DNA of 64,000 nt from the NCBI GenBank assembly GCA_024663395.1, contig JANFAH010000040.1:248001-312000 (forward strand). Reading direction: 5' to 3'. Below the pieces are notes generated by a model that was not told the origin of the DNA, did not search any database, and worked only from the letters and a program-made list of their open reading frames with translations. Positions 55,698 through 64,000 of this stretch are shown here, piece by piece. Every line of letters begins with the position of its first letter. Positions within the stretch are counted from its first letter, which is position 1. Source of the DNA: Pisolithus tinctorius. Taxonomy: Eukaryota; Basidiomycota; Agaricomycetes; Boletales; Pisolithaceae. The position numbers were made by a program, and so were the translations under genes.

Positions 55698-56618
55698 TTA
55701 CGAGCTTTCATCAATGATGTGGAGGATTGGTGGGACACATAATGAGGTGGATCTGCAGACCTGTCCTCCAAGCATCCAAACAATGTCGACGACCCCCAAG
55801 TGATAGAACATCGCTATGGGCTGAGCGTGACGATGGGGCATGGTTGCGAAGTTGAGTGATAACCAGCCACAGTCATTTAGGGAGTGCACTTGGGACCTGC
55901 ACGCGAAGGGGGGGTGACAGGTTTCTTCACAGGAGACAAAACAAAAACCGTGGGATTTGTATTTAAGGAGCGCTTTGATTTGAGTGGGAGTGAAGGTGCG
56001 ATTTTTGAGCCTGGTGGTGTTGATCATTGCGTGGTGGCGCAGCGTCAGTGAGGGGTAGGCACAGAATAAGGAGTCGGCTGAGAAGAAATTCATGACGGCG
56101 GTTGAATGGAATTGGAAAATGGGAGAGAGAGCAGATGTGGTTTTGGAGATGATGACATCAATGAGCTTGTGTCCGTTGCTGAAGGTGGTAACGGTGAAGA
56201 TGGTGGAGGGGGGGTAGTCACTGTCGTTGGAGTTGCGCTGGCAGACAAGGCTATAATTATGCTTTCGGAGGAGGTTGAAAAGTTGTGCACTGCTGTTTCA
56301 AGCAATGTAGATGTCGAGGTCAGATGGGGCCCAGTTGCACGCATTCGCAGGGAGGACTAAGCGGAGCGCAGCTGATCCGGATACGACTGCATCACATGCA
56401 GATAGTATGTTAGTGAGAACTTTGGTGCTAGGGAAGAAAGGGCAGCAGGTGGTTTGGAGACGGTGGTTTAGATACCACTTGACGTGCTTTGCATTGGTGG
56501 TTGATGTTGCAGCGAGGGTTATTAAGTCTCTTATATCACAGTGCTCGAGAACGAGTTGCAAGAGGTCGACGTGACTGAAGAGAGGGAACTCACGAGGTGG
56601 CGGTGGGGGGGGAAGCAT
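55698..56618 (-). pseudogene. F-box-like / nucleotidyltransferase-like family gene, one TGA
   Basis: One minus-strand frame runs from ATG 56618 to 55698 (about 306 codons), interrupted only by TGA at 56298-56300. The N-terminus has an F-box-like helix pattern (PLFSHVDLLQLVLEHCD). It is followed by VVSGSAALRLVLP and SDLDIYI, the GS and DxD features of a nucleotidyltransferase-like fold. After the stop come FSNGHKLIDVIIS, FQFHSTAVMNFFSADSL and CAYPSLTLRHHAMIN, matching the rest of a large Agaricomycete family of unknown function. The stop is again CGA to TGA. No other lesion is visible. Confidence 0.72.
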
Positions 56619-56903
56619 GTCACGTATTGTTGGGTGATACGGTTTTCATTCGTTTTTGATGAAGTTCTTAACCAATGTCATCATAGCTTGGATTAGGGGA
56701 TGGGGGGGCGGCATGGGAGATGTGTGATATTTCAAAAAGGTAAATGTCAGCATAGGAGGACAAGAATGTGAGAAGATGAAGTATGACAAAGAAAATGTTA
56801 TCATGAAGAGGACAGGGTGCGGTGTTAATTCTGTTGGGGATGTTCGCCGTCAGAGGGACTACTTGGGATTAAGTCATTTAATCTGTGGGTTGTTTAGACA
56901 ATG

Positions 56904-57239
56904 TTATAGGGGGAGGCAAAAGTGGTAATACAATGTGAGGGCTTCTAGTATGGGATCCAGATTGTTTTCAGGCCAAAGGTGAATGGGGTAGTTGTGGGGT
57001 CCAATGCGAATAAATAGATATGAGGCTTGAGAGTGGACGTGGTGGTGGTGATGACGATTGAAAATGATGTGGAAGTGGTACTCATTTATGTGCACGTTGG
57101 TTTCGCAGAGGACGCTGTCAACGGGGAAGACGTTATCCTGCACCAGTATTTCGATGTCATGGTCAAGGTTTTTAAATGATACCACGCATTGTCCACTGCT
57201 GTCAGACAGGGAGAGGTAGAAGGCAAGAACAGATGTCAT
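56904..57239 (-). CDS. Hypothetical protein, 111 aa
   Basis: Open from ATG at 57237-57239, with regular alternation (CVVSFKNLDHDIEILVQD) and a His run (RHHHHHVH). No family recognised. It may be a fragment of a larger gene; the flanking 57240-57746 has no supported gene. Confidence 0.3.
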   Translation of the reverse strand: MTSVLAFYLSLSDSSGQCVVSFKNLDHDIEILVQDNVFPVDSVLCETNVHINEYHFHIIFNRHHHHHVHSQASYLFIRIGPHNYPIHLWPENNLDPILEALTLYYHFCLPL

Positions 57240-57746
57240 GGGCAGTGATGGGACGAGGGGGACATGTCTTCATATCTTTCTGAGCAAGGTGGCGATGAAA
57301 GTATTGTGAAGTCAGTGCGGGAGATGACGAAGTAACTGCTGACGTATCCCGTAAAAGTTGATGACGGGGTTATTACGGAGAGGGCGAGGTGCAATCAATT
57401 TAAAGTGTTGAAGGCGAGAATATAAATCCATAAATGTTGAGGAGGAAGCTCACGATTTTTAAGGAGGTAGGGCGTCTGGCTTGTTGAGCATCTGTATTTT
57501 AGCAGTATGTTAAGGAGGACATACAATGTTACCGGTCCAGGGGATGAGCCATCCGACGCTACAGAAGAAGCTAAGGAAAACGAGAAAATATGTTTTAGGG
57601 GGATGGGTGTCTATGATGCAATGTTCCGGGTTGTTTGTGTTGGTGTCTTGGTTGCAATACGTGGAAAGTAATTTAATCTGGCTTGTGTGGGTAATGGTTA
57701 GTAGAGATTGTCACAGCCCTCTGTAGATACATACCTTAGCAATTGG

Positions 57747-58058
57747 TCAGGACATGTGGAAATGCGGTCGAGGTCGAAAGAGGAAGACTCTGGGGCTGGA
57801 ACTAATGCGTCGACGGAAGTTGTAATTGCTGTCAGGGGGGGGGGGCAGAGTGCTGTCTGAGGGGGAACTGTGTGAGGGGGTGGAAGACTCCTGTAATTGG
57901 GAGGCAGCAGCTTGATGGGGCGAGGGCCCTTCGGGAGTAACCGATATGCCCATACTTGGGAGGGTGTCTGTCGATGGTGTAGAGGAAGGGTTAGGTTCGC
58001 TGCACGAGGGGGGCTGGCTGAGTGCGGAATCTGGTTGATTGGACACAGTTGCTGTCAA
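57747..58058 (-). CDS. Hypothetical Ser/Pro-rich fragment
   Basis: 103 codons rich in Ser, Pro and Thr, ending in SSSPRVFLFRPRPHFHMS. It could be an exon of a degenerate gene. Low complexity makes any assignment weak. Confidence 0.25.
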   Translation of the reverse strand: MTATVSNQPDSALSQPPSCSEPNPSSTPSTDTLPSMGISVTPEGPSPHQAAASQLQESSTPSHSSPSDSTLPPPPDSNYNFRRRISSSPRVFLFRPRPHFHMS

Positions 58059-58517
58059 GGAGGAAGGTGTGGTAGTTTGTCGATTGGTAGTGTCGTTGGA
58101 TGTAGCGGTTGTTCGTGTTCATTTTGGAGGGGAAGCCTCTTTTGTCTGAGATGCATCGCATTTGGGAGCCATCACAGGAGAGGTGAACGAGATGACGCAG
58201 GGGGAGTGTGGCAGGAAATTTTAAGAGGTCATACCACACCATTGGTCACCGCCTTTCGGACCCTTCCAAGAGCACTTGGGGAAGGAAATTTTCATGGGGA
58301 GAGCAACCTTTTTGGGGCGCAAATAGGACGTTGGAGTGTACTGGAATGGGAGAGTGGACGCATAATTGTTGAAGTGATGGTGACGTCAGAGGTAATCCCA
58401 CCAAGAATGTTTATGGTCAAGGACATGAATAGTATTTTATGATGTCTATCTAGCCCAAAAGGATGTCTAGAATTCTAAGCAGTCTTTAATGTTTATGGCA
58501 TGAAAGCTAATAAATGT

Positions 58518-59864
58518 TCATTCAATAGGAGCTGAATTAATTGGCATAAACGCTGTGGAATGGCAGCAAATTCGTTGCGACGTTGAAGGTGAAACCTGAT
58601 CCAGCGTGTTTGGTTTGGGTGGGTGGATGCTGGGGAGGTCTTCTGATGTTTGGTTGGTTCGCATGCGTCTGATTTCTGTAGGGGAGGTCATCACCATCGG
58701 GGTACCGGAAGGCTGTGGTGACACAATGTTAGTTGCTTGTCTTAAGTAGCGGGGAAGGTTACGTACCTGTGTGTGATGGGCAGATTGGAGGCGCAGGATT
58801 TGTTTGCATGTCAAGAAGATGCGTAAGTGGGTGTGGGTGGCATGGGTTCGAACAACGACCAGATCAAATTCAGCATCGATCTCAACGAAGTCCCCATGGG
58901 ACAACAGGACCTCATGAATCAGCATGATGTTTCCATCTTGTTGCATTTCCAATATCTCGAGCGGCCCATTCCATTCCCAAGGGTACTCCGGTAGTCTTGG
59001 GACGTGGGCATTTTGAGCACTTGCGTCATGTATCAGACTAAGGTGCCATGCTTGAGATTCTTGCAAATCAAACAGACGCTTGGGGATACATTTCAGTATT
59101 GCAATATGATACCAGAACAAGTGAGGAGGCATGGAATACCTTGGTGAAGACTTTTCTTTGCATGTGAAGGTGGTGTCGGAATTGAACAGAAGGAAGCGGA
59201 ACCTTCAGAACACGGCTGGCAAAAGTGGCTGCAAGATTCAAGCGATCAAGCTGATTGCGCCATGCAGCTGTGTTACCCATACTGCTGAGCGAGAGGCTTT
59301 GCACAGTGTAAGCTGCTCTCATGCTGTCTCTGTCAGCGTGGTTAATGAGAGTGATGATGTGTGTGTGTGAAACACTCACCCATTCCAATTTCCGAACTCA
59401 CTGACACAAAATTTATTGAGGAATCCGTAGATGCGGACAGACACAGGGTACATTGCGTCATACGGTTCCGGGACAGGCAGAGTCTTGTAGACGAATAGGT
59501 GCGAGCGCCTTTGGTCAGGAGCACATGGATGCCGGGCGACTGTCACCCATTCGACCATGTGGCAAAGGGAGGTTGGGAAGCATTCCCACTGTTGAAGCCC
59601 GTGAACAGGTACACGGTTACGGATGATGGTTTGCAAGTCTCCCATCCATAGGTCGGCGCTGAGAGGGTGATTAGCTGATGGTAAGAAAGACATGGGGGGA
59701 GGGAAATTAGAGAAAGGGGTGTTGAAATCGAGCACACACCACTTTTTAAATCAACGGCCTCTGACTTGAATTTATCAAAGGAAATAGTGGAGACAACATG
59801 AGTTCAGATGTGTAAAACCTAAAATGATGTCGATGTCGATGTCAGAGGGGAGTTGAGTCGCCAT
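58518..59864 (-). CDS. Conserved hypothetical gene next to the Helitron, about five exons
   Basis: ATG 59862-59864 starts a short exon (MATQLPSDIDIDIIL, donor at 59818). The next carries MSFLPSANHPLSADLWMGDL and IYGFLNKFCVSE. An intron with GTGAGT (about 59339-59388) leads to DSMRAAYTVQSLSLSS...VLKVPLPSV. Another intron leads to DLQESQAWHLSLIHDAS, EILEMQQDGNIMLIHE and EIDAEFDLVVVRTHAT. A 54-nt probable intron (58727-58780 region) precedes PMVMTSPTEIRRM and the end at 58518. All junctions I tested keep frame. It resembles multicopy Agaricomycete proteins of unknown role. It may be Helitron cargo or an independent gene. Confidence 0.55.
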
Positions 59865-59957
59865 CTCTTGTCAGTTAAAGTTGTGGCAGAATCATGTCTT
59901 ACGAGGGGATCAATCTTGTTTCGGAAATTTGATTTTAATGAGTGCTAATGGATCACG

Positions 59958-62900
59958 TCATGTCATGTTGATGTCAACATGGCGCCCATTGTAGGCTGCT
60001 GTTGTAGCGGTGTCGAGGTCTGCCAGTTGGGTCAACTCATTGCGAAGGTCATGCTGCAGACCCTGAAGGGTACGTTGAGATGGGAAAGGCCATAGGATGG
60101 CGAGGCCAGAAAGAGAGCGAGCACAAGATAGCATGACATATGCATGTTGCACACCCCTAGCACTTGCTAAATCAACAATGACTTTGTCGAGTGTGGTGCC
60201 TTGAGCCTTGTAGTCTGTAAATGCCCACCCAGGAACCACGGGAACTTGACGACGCGTGATCCGAAACTTCCCCACATGTTCTGAGAAATAAGAGAATGTA
60301 GATGGTTGAGGGAAGACTGCAACAATATGCACATCTTCCCCAGGCAACTCTAGTGTAGACACGGGAACGGCAACATACACACACCTTACAATGTGCTTTC
60401 CATCCACTGTAGAACAAGCAATGTCGCGAACAGTACCCCGGGCACCGTTGACAACCTTTCCTGTGACTGAGAGGTTCTTGGTGATGAGAACCAGCATTCC
60501 TGGAAACAAGGGGAGACGTCCAAGGTAATCTTTTGATTCCTTGGGTCATACCGAGGCTAGTCACTCATCCTCCTCACTGGTAAGGTGTTCGCTGTCGCAG
60601 AAGTGTTGCACGTAGTAATATTCAAATGGCTGTCTGGTATCGCGAGCGAAGGACTTCGCTCTCTCCTCGTTCCACTGATCGCGCAATCGAGGTTCACCGA
60701 AGACAATCGGTGCCTCAGAGAAATGCAAGAAATCATCGATGCTGTTCTTATGTAATTCACTAAGTAACTTCTGCTGCAAACAGTGCCAATCAGATGGTGG
60801 CGAACCAACAGATGTTGCTGATCCCAGTCTTATCCAACCAAGCATTTCAATGAAGGTTGGGTCTGCTTTTGCACACTCATTTTGAACAAGTTGAATGACA
60901 TGAGTTAACGATCTCCATAAGAAGGCCCTGAATAAATGTCTTTGTGCTTTCATGGTTTCGAACGTACACCTGGACAAGTTATTCACAACAGCATGAGAGT
61001 ACAATGCAGTACCGTTTACAGGGCGAAGTTGTGCCATATCTCCTGCGAAAATATCATTGATCCCCCCGAATGGCTTATCCCTTCTTTCTGGTTCACCAGC
61101 CTTGGCAATACTTATCTGTTTCACTATGTCGGCAAGCAGCTCCATGGAAACCATCAACACTTCATCTAAAACTAAATAAGTGACGTCGCACCAAATCTCC
61201 TGCAATTCATCCATATCAACAGTTTGCTCATTAGCATCCCCTTGCCCTCGTCTCTTGTCTTTACCCATGGACCGTGAATTCATAAGAGTGAGTGCATGAA
61301 TCGTGAAACCATCAATGAGGCACGCAGCACTCCCCATTGGAGCGCTTAACAAAATCTCTCGTGAGTGGCCTTTTTGCGCAAACGCATCCACGATCACTCT
61401 TATAAGGTGGCTCTTTCCAGATCCTCCAATACCAGTAATAAACATCAACATTTGATCTGGATCGTTGCGCAACATATGCTCGATTACTATCATAAAGGTG
61501 CGTCTCTGTTCCATGTTAGTCTCCAAAGACCACTTTGAAATCATTTCTGCCAGAAAAGCATCCCCAGAAACATCGTTAGCATCGACCTGCGCAGGACATC
61601 GTTTGTTCACTATAGTGCCAACGGAAAGCGAGGCTGCACTGCAATCGCCAGAGGTCCATGGCTGTTTTCGATTCAATGATGTCGAGTTCAGCTTGGTGTG
61701 CTCCTCAAAGGGTTCTCTTTCTGGACGTTTACGTTTTTGCTGCGAAGACATGTACGTGCTGTGGACATTAATCTGATCTTCCATCTCAGTATTGACTTCG
61801 ACAATGCGCCCTTCGAATGTACAGGGACAATTGTCGCCACTATCGTCGCGATGAAGTGCCTGAGACATTGCCACGATATCCTGTTCATCCTCCGGTAGTG
61901 TAACCACCTCATGTTCATCCAAATCTTCTGAATCAGAGGGTTGCAGGTTGTTCACTCTTGCATGATCCAACTCCATATCGAGAATCAGAGCTTCCTTCAA
62001 AAGCTCCACATCCAATTCACTTGACCTATTCATATAGAAGTCTGACGATGGCTTCGCAGCCTTACTCTTATAGTCATCTTGCACAACATCTCTTGCATCT
62101 TTGCACTCCAATTCGATGAGGAAGTTCGAAATCATTCGAGAGGCAGATTCCCCAAACTGGTAAGCATCGAATGCCTCTGTCCAACAGGAATAACCGCCCA
62201 GCAGTTCGGACGGTTTGCGCCATGCACGGAAGAGAAGTAACATAGCGCAGCAAAAGAACTCCATGCGGAAGTCTGACTTTCACGGCAAAGGAATAGAATC
62301 ACCTAAAAGAACGGGAACTACGAAGACATTCTGCATACAGAGCTCATGAGTAGTGAACTGGGGATGACTGCTGTCTGCGAATGGCGCCCGAAATCTGCGA
62401 GAATACACTGGCTGTTCAGAACCGCAGAATGTCGATGTGTTTTTGCGCCCAGTATGTGGTTCTTCTGAAACATCTCCCTTAGCAGACGATCGCTTTACCT
62501 TTTGCATCTGTTCCAGAAACTGCCATAAACACATTTCATCAAACGGCAAAATGGATGGATGCAATAAATAGTCCAGCGGTTCCAATACGACAGACAGCGA
62601 CCCATCAGCTGTATGCGTGGTGCATGTCGACCCATGCAAATTTCCCGGGCAATCTGGAAGCCATTCGTCGGCACACTGGCAATCTCCATCCACATGAACC
62701 TCATGCACTGTTGCAATATCCACAAACTCATGAAAGCATATGGTACGGAATTCATGACTGGTGTAATAATCCCCACCCCCAATTAAATAACTCATGACTT
62801 GTTGATGGGAGACCTCCCATCTGCCCATCATGGCGTTAACGGCTTTCATTAGCAGATTTCGTTCTTGCACCACGGAAGAAGTTTCTATGTCGTTAACAAA

Positions 62901-64000
62901 ATGTTTTCAGTGGCTGTCAATAGCAGCCTGAATCACTTGCAAACCGACGTGGACCTGAAGATCATTTTTCATAATGTAATCACTGATATAGTAAGTCAAA
63001 GCCTTCGCTGCAGCCCTGGATCCTATAAACTTAACGTCCATGTTACACTGTAGAAGGAAAAGAACGATGTCGTTGTAGTTGTTAATTCGTGGATGGAGTT
63101 GCCGCAGGAGAATGGACTGTGTGTCAGGATCGAGAAAAGATACTGTGCGAACGGACCCATCGATCCACATACGACAGTTTTCGTCACACGGCTCCTCTCC
63201 AGGACGAAGGTGTTTAAAACATGTCGGTGTGTGCTCATGCCAGTTACATTCAACAGCAAGCCGCCTAACGAAATCACGGAATGCGTCTTCAAACACACAT
63301 TTGGGGATTATCGCAATTTGTGGTGGTTCCTCTAAGTGTGGATCAAGCTCACCATTGGGCCGAGCTGGCTTCGAGGGATTTGCATCAATAGTATCAATAC
63401 TGTCAACAGATGAACCTGGGGGTTCACAGCAGATGATGTCCTCCAACCACTGGAAAAGTAAGTGTTCGAAATGCACGTCATCCATCATCATTGACCGCAA
63501 ACGTGCTGGATTAGGGTGCCCCTCGACCCACAGCAGCATATGACAATGAAGTGTCCCATGTCCCTGTGCCTCTATGGTGCCATAAAAACTGGAACACTTC
63601 CCAAACAACCCGCATCCCTTGTTATACTTAACAATGATATCCAGAAAACCATGAACAAGAATGTCAAAAGCCTTTGCAGCTGCGGCAGGATGTGAAGCAA
63701 CGAAAGTGGCATGCTCATATGCGCTTGATTGCTGCCACAGATTTGTGTCCATCCCACCGAAATGAGCAACAAGAACATTAGTGAGGTCGTGCAGGTTTAA
63801 AGTTAGGAAAAATGTAGGGGTGCCGAGTTGTTGTGTCAGTGAGTGGATTTCATTACGACGGCACAGTTTATAACCATCACTGCCAGGCAACGAATGACAA
63901 ATCACATTCAGTTCACGAAACAAACGTAGTGCTCCCTTCTCGCCTTCGGTATCCATGCTTGCCTTCGGATTACGATCCAGTTTATCAGCCAATGATCTTA
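59958..64000 (-). pseudogene. Helitron Rep-helicase, N-terminus off window, four TGA codons
   Basis: One minus-strand frame from the window edge to 59958, broken only by TGA at 62907-62909, 62280-62282, 60561-60563 and 60546-60548, each explained by CGA to TGA. The Rep part has GTLHCHMLLWVEG (HUH motif, about 63543) and KALTYYISDYIMK (tyrosine motif, about 62980). The Pif1-like helicase has GIGGSGKSHL (Walker A, about 61430), LVLDEVLM (Walker B) and the C-terminal AFTDYKAQGTTLDKV and YVMLSCARS. Rep nicks and joins single strands during rolling-circle transposition. I could not locate the CTRR 3' end or its hairpin. Confidence 0.9.

Noticed and set aside
54860..59957. Helitron 3' terminus
   Set aside because: Several CTAG sites were examined (55364, 55425, 58465), but none had a convincing hairpin about 10 nt upstream on the minus strand.
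1..64000. TGA read as Arg by a variant genetic code or readthrough
   Set aside because: Apparently intact genes here also end at TGA (for example the 152-aa gene), and the same CpG bias is seen in non-coding LTRs. Deamination is simpler.

Overview
The window is eukaryotic and almost certainly from an Agaricomycete (mushroom-forming basidiomycete). Genes have many short GT-AG introns, mostly 45-95 nt. The mobile elements are typical of these fungi: chromodomain and other Ty3/gypsy retrotransposons, a Tad-like LINE, a Tc1/mariner element, a Plavaka (CACTA-like) transposon, a KDZ (Kyakuja-Dileera-Zisupton) transposon and a Helitron. There is no sign of bacterial operons, rRNA, tRNA or CRISPR.

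Layout. 1-37000 is a nested repeat block. Gypsy A (1-6524, 5' end off window) sits in gypsy B (6525-8011), which sits in minus-strand gypsy C (8012-10366), which sits in minus-strand LINE D (10367 to about 16640). D is also split by solo LTR E (10471-12989), itself split by Tc1/mariner F (11119-12739), and by solo LTR G (13252-13965). D abuts the 3' end of a minus-strand Plavaka gene (16731-26302), which is split by the complete Sushi/Tf1-type gypsy I (19339-25187). Then come a gypsy integrase relic (27901-28930), a double Cys-cluster gene (29829-30916), a newly assembled small four-exon gene (32873-33500) and a minisatellite with a 78-bp unit (33897-36960).

37000-54500 is more gene-like. It holds an eight-exon GTPase gene (37227-38853), a Ser/Pro-rich hypothetical gene, and a ZNF207/BuGZ zinc-finger gene. 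The BuGZ gene is split by a 10,522-bp KDZ transposon (40908-51429) with 8-bp target duplications, about 0.8-kb terminal inverted repeats built from roughly 225-233-bp subrepeats, an intron-rich transposase and three passenger genes. One passenger has an RNase H1-type hybrid-binding (viroplasmin) domain.

54500-64000 carries degenerate minus-strand genes, including an F-box/nucleotidyltransferase-like family gene, and a Helitron Rep-helicase running off the right edge.

A theme links the window. In five annotated ORFs from four mobile elements and one cellular-type gene, all 12 in-frame premature stops I found are TGA at positions explained by CGA-to-TGA. Nine of the ten differences between the two LTRs of gypsy I are CpG transitions. 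Old layers are nearly devoid of CG while young insertions keep it. This points to CpG methylation and deamination as the force decaying the block, with a visible edge inside the GTPase gene.
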